In this document: positions 1 to 10,650 of the stretch, in pieces
Layout of the letters: every line of letters starts with the position of its first letter
How positions within the stretch are numbered: position 1 is the first letter of the stretch
Assembly (NCBI GenBank): GCA_013054445.1
Contig: JAAMPI010000041.1
Coordinates: forward strand, 1-64,000
DNA from: Cudoniella acicularis
Taxonomy: Eukaryota; Ascomycota; Leotiomycetes; Helotiales; Helotiaceae
Length of the DNA stretch: 64,000 nt
Reading direction: 5' to 3'
Notes under the pieces: model-generated
The model's input: the letters and a program-made list of their open reading frames with translations, nothing else
Told to the model about the DNA's origin: nothing
Database searches by the model: none
Position numbers and translations under genes: made by a program

Positions 1-192
1 AAAGGGTAAGAAGATTCTTAGATAAAGGCCATTCTATAAAACCGATAGGAAGACGGACTAACAAATCTATAATAGGTGCTAGCTCGTTATTAAGAAAAGA
101 GGATAGCCTAACCCGATCGCCTTGATATCAGGTAAAGAGGCTGGGTGGAGAGCTGTGGATGCCTACCGCGACCTCCTAGAGGAGGAGTAAAA

Positions 193-845
193 CGACATCA
201 GGTATTCTAAGAAGAAGTATATATATAAGGACGCTAACAAGTTCGACTATATCCTAGGATTTGCCTCTAAACCATCTAATAGGTACGCACTATATTCTTT
301 TACTAATAGTTTAGAAGAGATATTAAGTATAACTACTCTAAGGGGGGTCTTTAGAAAAGCCGATGCGGACGACGAAATCATAGAGTTCTTCGATAATATT
401 GGCAAAAAACCACCTAAGTTACTGACAAACGGATCCGAAGCTAAGCGTAGGCGCAAGTCAAAAAGACATGCTCATTTAGACGATAAGAGTGACTCCGACT
501 CTGACTCCGACTCCGACTCCGACTCCGACTCTTTATTCGTTTTAACTAAGAAGAAGGGTAGGCGATAGGCAAGAGAAGTTGATAGCGAGGACTCGAGCGA
601 TGACTCGAGCGATGACGGCTCAAGTAGTAGTCGAAAACGGAGCCGCATGTCAAAGAGGAAGAGAAATTCGAAGACGAAGAAGACGAAGAAAACGAAGGCT
701 ATAGAGTCTAATAACCAAGAAATTTTTACTAGCATATTATAGAAATTCATAAAAGACTAGGCCAAAGAAAGCAGACGGCGAGAAGAGGTTATGTCTAAGA
801 GATTTGACAAGAGATTTAAAGAAGTTTTAAGGAGAATTCTAGTAT
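193..845 (+). pseudogene. Decayed frame with Asp-Ser repeat and basic tail
   Basis: One plus-strand frame stays open from about 193 to 567, then continues with only TAG stops to about 845. It encodes a neutral segment (about residues 1-85), a run of alternating Asp and Ser (positions 491-532), acidic Ser/Asp clusters, and then a Lys/Arg-rich tail with repeated KTKK. No start codon suits the frame, and no catalytic motif is seen. All interruptions are TAG, which suggests RIP-derived stops from CAG or TGG. It could be the tail of a gag-like or nuclear protein carried by a transposon. I do not recognise the family. Confidence 0.4.
491..532 (+). repeat. Hexanucleotide repeat GACTCC/GACTCT
   Basis: About seven consecutive six-base units encode alternating Asp and Ser in the decayed frame around it. 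The repeat stays in frame, so it probably arose inside coding sequence. Confidence 0.8.
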
Positions 846-1559
846 AAATGTCGACGAGGCGTAGCCATCTATTATAGGGGTGTGACAGGGTTTATTTGAC
901 TGATAGAGCGGCCTCTTTTGAGTTGATTTCCGTTGGCTTTCTTTCTGCTGTTCTGTATATCAAAGTTGGATTATAGCAGGTTTCAGTAGAAGGAATTATT
1001 AGAAGGTAGGTCGTCCGTTTGCTCTCTAGTTCTCTGCTTTGCCACTTGGCCCGTTGCGTCCCGAAAACCTCTTTATCAGGCTCTTTTTGACTTTATTGTT
1101 CCGTTTTTAAAGGCAACTTAGGTTTTCCTAGATTGGCATCACATCGGCTGGTCCGGATAATCTATAAAAAAATAGTTAGCGTAGTATAGTATTAATAATC
1201 GAGTTTTAACTTACCTAAGCCATTGTCTAAAATAGAGTCTCCAAATGAATATATAATCGTGCCCTAGTAGTGATGACTGTCTTGAGCGACTTCGGAAGCA
1301 TACGTTGGCGGATAAAGTTGGACGGAGAGTTTAGAGAGTACCTTGTATAGAAAATACGGAAATAAGTTAGAACACTTGGGTATCTGCGACTATCTGGAAT
1401 AATACGCCGTCTTGGGACTCGCTATTCCTGTGTTCTGTTTAGAATTTGATTTAGCTATAATAATTGGTAATTGAGAATATCTCTACCCCACCCTCCTTGC
1501 GTTTTGCAACCTCGCTTATCTGCAACTGACTGGATACAGGATTCGGAGACTGTGATGCC

Positions 1560-1760
1560 CTCGGGATCAGTCTCTCAAAGAACCATAAGGACTGGGATTT
1601 CGAGGTAGATGTAGGACTAATTCAGGGCTCCGTCATTTGTGTCAATGAATCTGTCAGATCAGGACAGAGACAACTCCAATTGCATGAAGCATCCCCTGCC
1701 CTTGCATAGGCGAACTCGCGATGCTTCCGAAGAATGAAGTGCTCGATTTGCGCGGCCCAC
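1560..1760. repeat. Dispersed repeat, copy 1 (pairs with 4740-4890)
   Basis: The stretch around 1640-1755 aligns by eye with 4765-4895 in the same orientation. It shares the words 'ggacagagacaact' versus 'gggcagagacaagct' and 'gcttccgaagaatgaagtg' versus 'gcttccgagaacgaggtgg'. Differences are mostly C/T and G/A. The copy here is richer in C and G, so it is less mutated. Confidence 0.55.
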
Positions 1761-1829
1761 TATTGAGTTGTTTCATGGCACTTTGGCAGGAGGCTTCTAA
1801 TCAGGAGGGAACACACTTTCACGCATAGA

Positions 1830-3476
1830 GAAGGATCGAATCTAAACGTAATTCCTTTGACATTCAAGACTCAATGTCACCAAAGACTCTACGCTATAAC
1901 ATCTCCTAAACAAATTTTGCAGATCCTAACGAGACTTCTTAATACGCTTAGTGACCTTCTGTTCTTTCGCATACCAACTCGTAAGGTTTTACTTTATCAA
2001 AGTCCCCTCGTGGATTATAGAAAATATAGTTCGACGTAGTTTAGTAGACTTCGCGCGCCTTTTCCCCTCTATGTCTATAAGTTGGTCCCGGATCTGTATA
2101 CGTCTGTTTTTCGGCATAGAATCAGTTGACATTTCGGCAATTACTATGCCGTTTTCGAAGTCGAGAGTCTCAAGTGATCTAATGCACTCTGTTTGCTATA
2201 TGAGGAGTTTGGTGAGATCATCACATCTTTTTGAAATGGCTTTAAACCACCTCGATTTATTGTCTATATACTTGCTAAGATGACGTCCCGTGAACTTGTG
2301 TGAATGTCCTTTGCGTCTCTTGGATTCGTCCTTAGAAGTTTTGGTAGAGCTTTCTAGGGAGTCGGGTAGGCGCACACTAGAGGCTAGGAGCATGACACTT
2401 TCGCTCCTTTCATGTTTAAGCCGTTTGGGCATCGGTTCGCCACGGACAATTTTGAGCTCTGATGAAGGACTTGGTTTGTAGAGACCGAATTCATCTTCAG
2501 AATCGGAAGTCAAATCGATAATAGTCACTTAAACACATTTCAGTTAGCTTAATCTCTTGAATACGGCGAGCGTAACTCACCATCCCGAGCTCTCTTATAG
2601 TTGGCGCGGTGGGAGGTGTCCTTAACAGTACTAGAACTTGGTAGATTAGATAGCAAGTCCTTTTAAGGCTCTTGATCTGAATTAGTCATAAGAATGTCTG
2701 GAAAAATGTTAGAGAATACGCGGAAGGTGACGAAACGGAGTTTTACCTGACAGCTCTCCTAAACTTGGGTAAGCTTTTATAGCTAGCTTGATAATTGGAA
2801 GACTCTCTACTATATAGTCTTCAGATAAGCGTTTAGCCGTTGATTGGTCTTAGGAGGAACTTTCTGTCGGCTCTTTCAGAATTTCTCTATATAATAAGTC
2901 CGTTATGAGGCCACCCGTAGCACACTCGCCATTAGAGAGACTTTCCGAAGCTAGTGGATCTTCAAGAGCTTTCACCGCTTGTTAGTTTGTTGTAGGGCCT
3001 TCCGTAGTTTGCCGATCTCTAGCCTAGACTTCCGTAGTTGGTTGGCCTTTGGAGGGACTCCCTAAGTGTGGCAAAGTTGTTAAAGGCTCCTTTATAGTCG
3101 GAGCTTTAGAGGGTGCTTCTCTAGATAGTAGAGTAGCTATAAGATTCTCCGCTGACTTCGTGTCTTCTAGTGGGCCTTTAGTGGGTGGTTGATCTTCGAA
3201 GGGGCTCTTAAACTATGGTAGAGTTGTTAATGACTCTCTCGTAGGCGGAGTTTTAGAGGGAGCTTCTCTAGCGGGTAGGATAACTCTAAGATTCTCCGGA
3301 GCGGGTTAGTCTTTAGAGGGTACTTCTCCTGATAGCAGGCACACTATAATAGATAACGGAGCTTGCTGGTTTTCAGAGAGACTCTCTATGGTTAGAGATT
3401 CTACTGGTGTAGTGGCGATGATTACTGCTTTCGATTGTGAAGTTTTCGATTGTGCTCTAGTCTTGCGGGAAGCCAT
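1830..3476 (-). pseudogene. Decayed repeat-borne gene with internal protein repeats
   Basis: A minus-strand frame starts at an ATG at 3476 (MASRKTRAQSKTSQSK) and can be followed for about 550 codons to near 1830, interrupted by about a dozen TAA and TAG codons but very few TGA. The middle part repeats a roughly 45-residue module with words like APENLRVILPAREAPSK, SAENLIATLLSREAPSK, RESLTTLP and KEPLTTLP. Near 2528 lies an acidic motif (TIIDLTSDSEDEFG), then a basic region. The start sits just downstream, on the minus strand, of the GTGATAAAG tandem array, which may be its leader or LTR. It resembles a structural (gag-like) or repeat protein of a transposable element. I cannot name the family. 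Confidence 0.45.
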
Positions 3477-3499
3477 GTTATAAGGTACGCCGAACAGGT

Positions 3500-3645
3500 A
3501 GGGTTGGTGATAAAGGTAGTGTTAAACGAGTGATAAAAAGGGTGATGTGGTGATATAGTGATGAAGACGGTGATATGGCGATAAAAAGTGGTGATAAAGG
3601 GTGATAAAGTGATAAAGTGATAAAGGTAGTGATAAAGGTAAAAGA
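3500..3645. repeat. Tandem GTGATAAAG-type array
   Basis: Short units such as gtgataaag, gtgatgtg and gtgatatgg follow one another irregularly. A shorter array of the same kind occurs at 8525-8565. Both lie immediately left of longer homologous blocks, so they appear to be part of the same repeat family. Confidence 0.7.
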
Positions 3646-3739
3646 TTATATATAATAATTGAACTGGCCGAAGCAGACCTCCGGGTTCCTGATACTTATC
3701 TTCCTAGAATCGAAGTATCTATAATCTCTGACTTGAGTA

Positions 3740-3975
3740 GCAGCACTCAGCCTACCTTTCCGCATAAGAAACACCGGCTAGCTAAGCCAAACGGGAGGAG
3801 GATCAAGGCAGATTCTTAATATCCCTACTACTCGGCATAAGGATCACCAGCTAGCTAAAGCAGACGGGAGCGAGATCAAGGTAGATTCCTGGTAGCCCTA
3901 CTGCTTAGCATAGGAATCATTAACCAGCTAGAGTAGGTGTAAGGGGGGATCAAGGCAGATTCCTAACAGCCCCTA
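3740..3975. repeat. Three ~70-base tandem units (pair with 8680-8850)
   Basis: Units containing 'cggcataaggatcaccagct', 'agctaaagcagac' and 'gatcaaggcagattc' repeat about three times here and twice at 8680-8850 in the same orientation. The unit at 8760-8850 is closest to the third unit here. Confidence 0.65.
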
Positions 3976-4084
3976 GTATACCTTCTATTATAGCTTCGTC
4001 TACCGTATATCAGGCAGTAGATCTAGCTCAGCCTGTCCGTGATCTACTAGCTGTCTACGTAGTATACGTCAAACCGCCGGAACG

Positions 4085-4290
4085 AGACATAGAAGCTCAG
4101 CCCCTGATCTACATAATATAAGCCATCCTTCCGCCGGCATGATATAAGTCAGGCCGCTATCACACGTTAAAAATGGCTTCTAACGGGGTTTAGCTCACGA
4201 TCCGTATACTCTAGGCCACCCTCCGGCGAGCATGACGACAGTCGAACCACTATCACATGCTAAAAGAACGTTCTAGCAGGATTCGGCCTA
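4085..4290. repeat. Two ~100-base units, inverted relative to 8860-9040
   Basis: The reverse complement of this stretch matches 8860-9040. Both carry two units with 'acatgtgatagcggcttgac'-like and 'gaaggatggctcatattatg'-like words. Differences are mostly transitions. The neighbouring segments on both sides are direct matches to the second array, so this piece has been inverted in one copy. Confidence 0.6.
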
Positions 4291-4560
4291 TGACCTGTCC
4301 CTGTCAATATCCCTAAACCGATGGCTAAGCCATCTTCTATACGTTCTAGGAAACGCCGACTGTCGCGCCACCTAGGCGAATATTGGCTAGGTAGGCCTGT
4401 TTATACTTCGACGTAGGAATAGAGGCGTCATAACCGATGTTAGCGCGGGATAAAGAATGTTATGATCTTAGCTATAGAGAGGGGGTCTGTAGGGCCGAGA
4501 GATTTGACTTCGGAGCTAGCTCTTCCAGTTGTTCTCCTCGAAGATCACCTAACACGGGTA
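4290..4560. repeat. Array 1 segment, direct copy of 9495-9780
   Basis: The two segments share 'aggaaacgccga', 'ggtctgtag', 'gatttgacttcggagctagc' and other words over about 270 bases. In this copy TGG, CTG and CAT words of the 9.5-kb copy are replaced by TAA, TTA and TAT, for example 'gatgctgtgatctcggctg' becoming 'aatgttatgatcttagcta'. That is directional C-to-T and G-to-A change. Confidence 0.7.
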
Positions 4561-4739
4561 GAATCTGATGCCTATAGATCTCTAGATCCCTAATGTTATG
4601 CCAATATAAGGTGACCGAAAGTAGTATATTCGATAGTTATGACTATCTCTAAGCACGCTCCTATAGTCTCGTAGCTTAGCTTATATTATATAGGAAACAA
4701 GTATCGTCGTGGTACGATTCTTAGCCGGGGTTGACTCTC

Positions 4740-5190
4740 GAAACAGACATAGGGGCTTCCTCGTTAACGTTAATAAGTCTATTAGATTAGGGCAGAGACA
4801 AGCTCTACTTGATAAAGCGTTCCCTACCCGTTGTATTAGGTAAACTTCATGTTTGTAATGCTTCCGAGAACGAGGTGGTCGATCTACGTGAGCATAGAAC
4901 TCTCCCTTCCCGGTGATATAGATCGAGCATTTAGGGGGAAAGCTAAGAAAGCCTTGCCTAAGATATCCCGTCCCGTGAGGAGCTCGAAACGTTCCTTCCC
5001 GATGATATAGATCGAGCGTTTAGAGGGAAGCTAAGAAAGCCTTACTCAAGAGTGATAACCCGTCCCGTGGGTGGCTCGCATTATACGGATCATGGGCTAA
5101 GCTCTCTTAGCTCTTATCCTAGCAGTTCGTTATATTATATAAAGTGATAGAATAATAAGATTCTGCCTTGCGATACCCCTTACTAAGCCT
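4740..5190. repeat. Dispersed repeat, copy 2, and array 1 right end
   Basis: 4740-4890 matches 1560-1760. Two near-identical ~80-base units with 'cccttcccggtgatatagat' and 'cttcccgatgatatagatcg' follow at 4908-5045. The end at 5050-5185 matches 9000-9110 directly, sharing 'attctgccttgcgat'. The stretch is therefore a mosaic of pieces found elsewhere in the block. Confidence 0.55.
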
Positions 5191-5709
5191 CCCTTTACTA
5201 GGAAGCTAAAAGCTTTAACTACGTATATAAAGGCCACTATATTTGCCAAATACTTTCCTAGCTTTTATCTGATTTTTAGTCAACATTACTCCTCGAGTAA
5301 TTATCACTACCAGATCTACTTAGAACACTTCGTAGTATAGCCTTTATTAGCTTATTCTCGACAGGCCTAGCATCAGGAGAAACTCTTAAAGATCTGCCTG
5401 CCTCTAGTATCTCTACCGAACCGCTTACGGAATACACGTCCTAATAGCAATAACCTTTAGGCAGACTTCAAATTAGCCTACCAACTGAAGGAGCTACTTC
5501 CGGAGAGCTATCGACACCGGGGGCTATACCAATTTCTCTATCAGCCTTAAAAATTCTATCTAACGGCCGATTAATCATAAGTAGCCTATCTAGAGGCTAC
5601 TAACTTATAGAAAATTCGACAGAGAGCCCTCTAAGTACGGAAGGTCCTCTAACAATTCGGGCGGATAAAGGTATTTCAAATGAAACTTTAAGCATAGAAC
5701 TCTCTAACA

Positions 5710-6684
5710 ATGTCTATAGTCAATAGCATAGGCGCGCTTATACCTAACCCTCGGCCAGGACGAAGGCTAAAAACGTTAATTATCGCAGTAGCTAGCCTCT
5801 CTAAACTAGTTTCCGTCGCTAGTAGGACTAAGCGCCTTATCAAAGATTTAACCGAAGAGATTAGTGACTCTAACGAGGGCGATAAGAAGCCTAAGAATAA
5901 AGATATCATAAATAGACGCGACTAATGCCCTATTTATAATAGATATCTTAAGCCGGCTTCGTATATATAGAATTATAAGATTTGTAATCGCGTACTATAT
6001 CTCTCTTACGCTACTATAAAAGACTAGCGCTGTCGTAAATGTTATAAGGGCCCTCTCTAAAACATCTTAGACTAATTATTAGAAGACAAGTCTCGATCTA
6101 AGAGGAAGTTTAGGGAAATAGTTAAGCATGATCTTATTATTAATAATAGCGATACAGGTAAGACCCCTATCTCTATTTCGCGTCAACTCCGCTAACGATT
6201 AGCAGATTTAGAAACTATTATCGTAGATTCCGACGACGAACCTCCGCTTAAGAAGTATAAGGAAGCAACCTTGGCCATCGACATCCTTATTAAGGCAACC
6301 GAAGACGAGGAGCTAATATAGAGAAGGCAAGTATTTCGCTTTATACGTAAGGGTGGTAGGATAAAGATAGCTGATAGTTTCTAGGAGTATTAGAATTAGC
6401 TTAGACGACAACGTACTTGTTTAGCGGATGTTTAAAGTGTTATCTCGGGCCGTCAGATAGGGACTTCTAAGAGCAGCCTCTTTTATCCTTCTAGGGTTCT
6501 TCGCGGCCTAATAAACGACAATAAGGCAGAAAAACAGAAGATAGAGGAGGAATTTTATAATAGGGTGCCACACTATGATTCGATGGTCTTACTAGATAGG
6601 TATTCGTTATTAGAGGGACGGCGTGAAAGGTTGATAGAAACTAAGGGTTAGATCGACGGTTTTAGAGAGGAAGTGGAAGAATAA
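5710..6684 (+). pseudogene. Decayed frame with cysteine motif and coiled tail
   Basis: From the ATG at 5710 a single plus-strand frame runs about 325 codons to 6684 with about a dozen TAG and TAA codons and hardly any TGA. The first 73 codons are open. A cluster with Cys at CPIY, YKIC and RCRKCY follows (5925-6045) and looks like a small metal-binding module, with TAG where a Trp would fit. An acidic patch (VDSDDEPPLKKYKEA) and a charged helical segment (KAEKQKIEEEFYNRV, LLEGRRERLIE) come after. The stop pattern fits RIP decay of CAG, CAA and TGG codons. I do not recognise the family. It may be a transposon or a repeated host-like gene. Confidence 0.45.
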
Positions 6685-8520
6685 TTGAGGTTTAATACGT
6701 AAGATCGATTGGCTATATTCGAGAAGAATACGATACTATTTTTAATCGAGGAGTTGATGATTTATAGTGTTTTAAAATGTTATTTTGTGTGTCGACGTTG
6801 ACTTGGCTCGAGCTTCGGCTAAAGAGCCGCATAGTAGCACCTAGCCTAGGCCCTAGAGAATAAAGATCTTGCCTATAGGTAAACGAGTCGTGGATCTAGG
6901 TTATTTCTAGGGCTATCTAGACGTGTTCAGTTTAGTATTTAGGGGTATAATAAAGAATTAGCCGTAAATTTATCTATAAACTTTAACATTTGGCTATATT
7001 CATTCGCGTTATCCCTACCCGTAAAAGTTCTAATTTATTTTACCATATTTCACGCTAGCCGAGGGCACGTGATGTTACCCCTGACACTGCCCCATAATGC
7101 GGCTCCTCGGTTAAGCTCGAGCTAAGTCACTACAGATCACGAAATAGCTGATAACAGGATTTCAAATTTTTATACTATTCACCTAGCCCGCTGCCACACT
7201 TCAAAACTCCTTAGTACATGTGCGCTTCTTCAACCTCTTAGAACTCTCCTCGGCGCGGCCTATATCTTCGCCCACCTTTCTCTTCTAAGAGCCCTTATCT
7301 TAAAGCTGCATGATCACCTCTATCATAACCTCTATCTTCTTTTGGTCCTTCTTCCTTGCTTAACAATAAATAGTGATTCGTAATAAGTCAAAATATAGTA
7401 TCGGACTCTCTTTAATCGATATTATATGTGTATTTACGGTGGTTATTCTATGACCCTAAAGCTTGGGTAAAAAGTCTTTTATAACAAATAAGAGACTAGG
7501 TAGGTGGTGACTATCAACCCATATAGTATCTTAATTATAGTATTCTCTATAACCAAAATCAAAATATAAAGATCTTCTATCGCCCCTATTTGCGACAGAG
7601 CTGACAAATTTCTGATAAAGCCCTCGTTCTATAAGTTATAACAAAACGTAAATCTGATTATAGATCTTTCCTTTTCCGAAGCTACGTTAAGGAGAATGTT
7701 AGATCTTCCTTACCGTCGAAAGTTTCGAGGATTCTAGAGATGCGTCCTTCTAGCTCTCGAGAGTATTCGGTTTCACTAAAGGGCTGTTAGCATATCAGAT
7801 CTCTATATTATACTTCGATTATTTATATTAACTCTTCTTTACCTAAAAAGAATTTGTCAATCTTACTAGAAAAGCTGTTAGTATATGCGATAGTCAACAT
7901 TGAGCTTAGATTGCTTATAGGGAGCCCTATCTTACTACTAAATATTCGTGCGAGTTAGATAGATCCTTTTCGACCGGTATAATAAAGTAAGGAATGTCGT
8001 GTCTCTTAAAAATAGGCTCTATAAGTTTGAACAGGATTCTAGCTTACTCTAGAGGTAGGCGATAACAAAATGGCTTGGCTAGGTCGGAACGAACCGTTTT
8101 AATCGCGGTGTTGCTTCGTAAACTCACTACGGGCCGGCTAGTGAGTTCCTTATTAGTGTCCTATTCCTAGGGAAGCAATATAGTAGCGTTGTGCCGCTTA
8201 ACGATGTAGTAATATAGATATTCGATAGGCTAACCGTATTTATACACTTGCTTTTCAAGAGATCGACCGAAATTAAATACTACCTAAGGCACTAGATTAG
8301 ATATTAAATTTAGTAAGAATATTTTAAGAGGTTGTCGTAATATACGTAGCTATAAGTAAATGCTAATATTAAGCCAACGGAGAAGGCCCGTAAAGTTGTT
8401 ACGTATATAGGTATCTATAGTTAAGATATAAGGAGCCTTATATATTGTTGATCAGATTTTGATACTTCTAAGGATAGATGCTATTAATATATTTCGATAC
8501 TCCTAAACAATTATAGTTAG
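6685..8520. other. RIP-mutated DNA without a readable frame
   Basis: AT-rich stretches with many TAG and CTA words. I followed no frame for more than about 60 codons on either strand. The segment separates the 5.7-kb decayed frame from the second repeat array. Confidence 0.5.
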
Positions 8521-9780
8521 CAATAAAGACAGTGATAAAGATAAAGGGTGATAGTGAAGGGTATATGTAATGATTAGACTAGTTAAAAGTATGCCGCTAT
8601 ATTGACCGAAAGTTTGAACCGTGACATATACCTATCAGATTATCCTAATACCAAGTTAATAGTATAAAGATTGATTCGTCGTAGTACTCCGCCTACCTCT
8701 CGGCATAGGAAACTCTAGTTAGCTAAAGCAAGTGTAGGGGGGGGTAGGGAGGGGTTTAAGGCAGATTCTTAGCTTCCCTACTACTCGGCATGAGAAACAC
8801 TAGCCAGCTAAAGCAGATGTGAGGAGGATCAAGGCAGATTCTCAGAATCCTACTGTTCTAAGCTCCTTTCAACCTATGATGGCAGCTTGACTTGCGTTAT
8901 GCCGGGTTAGGGATGGCTCATTGTGCCGATCGTGGACTGAATCCTGTTAGAAGCCCCTTTCAACATGTGATAGCGGCTTGACTTTCGTCATGCTGGCCGA
9001 AGGATGGCTCATATTATGCGGATCATTGGCTGAGCTTCCATCCCTAGCGGCTTGATATATATTATGCAGAGTGGCAGACTGTAGACATTCTGCCTTGCGA
9101 TCCCTACAAATATGCTTCAGCTGCTCGGTGTCCCCTCCGAGTAGTGGATCGAGCTAGCTGAATCCTTTTTCATGCCAACAACTCGGTATTGGGATTTTCA
9201 GTCCATGACCCGTGTAATATGAGCCAACGCCACTCAACACCATCATTGTCGTGTCTAACGGGTTATCCAACGAGATACCCTGACAGTCACGGCCCCGTAA
9301 CCCCTCTAGCAAGAATCTGACAGTGCATTCATCCTCTTGTTCCTCCTGCTGTGACAGTCTCAGGTACTAAGCGGATGATGTTCATGCGATTCGGCCTAGC
9401 TTCGTCCCATTCCGCATGATCGCATCGCAGCTGGGTCCCTGACATGTGCCGGCTGGCTCTAGGGCATGATTCGTACTATCCAAGTTTCCACGTATAATGA
9501 CATAGCCGTAATCCGGGCCCCCTGGCAACATCCCCAAACTGACGGCTGAGCTATCTTCTAACACGTAGTAGGAAACGCCGATTGTCGTGCCGCCTTCGCA
9601 AATACTGGCAGGGAGGCCTGTTCCTGTTTCGATGTAGTAGTGAAGACATCATGGCCGATATTGGCGCGGGATGAAGGATGCTGTGATCTCGGCTGTAGAG
9701 AGGGGCTAAGAAAGGGGGTCTGTAGAGCCGAGGGATTTGACTTCGGAGCTAGCTCTTCCCGTTGCTCTGCATCAAGCATC
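8520..9780. repeat. Array 2: less mutated copy of the mosaic repeat
   Basis: The array contains a short GTGATAAAG tandem (8525-8565), two ~70-base units (8680-8850), two ~100-base units (8860-9040, inverted relative to 4085-4290), the segment matching 5050-5185 (9000-9110) and the segment matching 4290-4560 (9495-9780). GC content is higher and TGG, CAG and CTG words are kept, so this copy is younger or was mutated less. Confidence 0.65.
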
Positions 9781-9819
9781 CAGGGACCAAGTTGATTCAG
9801 CTACACGGCGCCGCGATCC

Positions 9820-9950
9820 CATGAACACCCTAGAGGGCCGAATGGAGAGCCTTGCCGATGAAGCGTCCAGCTGAGTCCAGACTCATGCCGGGGCGCAGTA
9901 TAACAGCTTTGCCTCTTTAGGGGCTGCCCTACGCTTATCTACAGATTTGT
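9820..9950 (+). pseudogene. Short coding-like fragment
   Basis: A plus-strand frame reads MNTLEGRMESLADEASS, then TGA, then VQTHAGAQYNSFASLGAALR. It has a helical, gag-like composition and a single nonsense codon. It follows directly after the second repeat array. It is too short to assign. Confidence 0.25.
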
Positions 9951-10049
9951 CTGACTCATCGTTTTAGGGCCTTTGGCTATACTGCTCTGGCTATCCGCCT
10001 ACGCATCTATATTAATTATCTTTCTCTTTTAATGTCTCTAGGTAAACTG

Positions 10050-10142
10050 TGCTATAACAACTCCACTCCACTCAACTCAGCTCCACTCAACTCAACTCTA
10101 CTCAACTCCACTTAACTCAACTCTACTTAACTCAACTCAACC
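10050..10142. repeat. CAACTC/CACTC-type tandem repeat
   Basis: Irregular tandem units of five and ten bases (actcaactcc, actcaactct) fill about 90 bases at the right edge of the RIP block. Confidence 0.8.
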
Positions 10143-10359
10143 ATCCGCTTGACTGCCCTAGTTCGTAAAGCTATAGGGCAATATTAGCAGGTTATATGTC
10201 CGGATCGATAACAGTAATTGACTACTCTTGCCTAGGGCAAGCTAGGATATATTCTACTAGATAGATATATAGGCTATCATTTGTAACAGCAATTAATAGT
10301 GCTAATACGCAAGTAGTAAGAACACACCTTTAGATAAAATACTATTATATAACTAATTT

Positions 10360-10634
10360 AAATTAGAAAAGATTTTCTTTATAAAAAGAACATTACGAAA
10401 ACCGAAATAAAGTCGAAGCTTCGAGATTACCTAGCTGATCTCGAAGGTGATACTAAGGAGGATTCACTACAAACCGAAGAGAATACTAAAGAGGATCCGT
10501 TATCACTACTTATCGATATCTATATCAAAACTAGATTTCCTAAAGGGGACTACCCTCCTATCGGAGATTACCTTAGTCAACGCGATATCCTAGTACTAGT
10601 AGAGATGCTCTTCGATAATCTCTTTAGAGCTTAG
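10360..10634 (+). pseudogene. Stop-free fragment at the edge of the RIP block
   Basis: A plus-strand frame without ATG stays open for about 90 codons and ends at TAG near 10632. It is acidic in the first half (LADLEGDTKEDSLQTEE) and then reads PLSLLIDIYIKTRFPKGDY and YLSQRDILVLVEMLFDNLF, a plausible helical fold. CpA and TpG are depleted as in the rest of the block, yet no stop has arisen. It looks like the C-terminal part of a repeated protein gene. The family is not recognised. Confidence 0.35.
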
Positions 10635-10650
10635 GTAAATAAAAGAATTG

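Larger units (their letters stand above)
1..10650. mobile_element. RIP-mutated repeat block
   Basis: No intact gene is visible. The block is dominated by TAG, CTA, TTA and ATA words. CpG is common while CpA and TpG are scarce, which is the expected footprint of fungal repeat-induced point mutation (C to T in CpA context on both strands). Several long decayed reading frames survive on both strands, and segments recur inside the block in direct and inverted orientation. No reverse transcriptase, integrase or transposase motif could be recognised, so the element class is unknown. GC content and codon character change to ordinary genic sequence after about 10.65 kb. The start of the block lies beyond the window. 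Confidence 0.75.
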
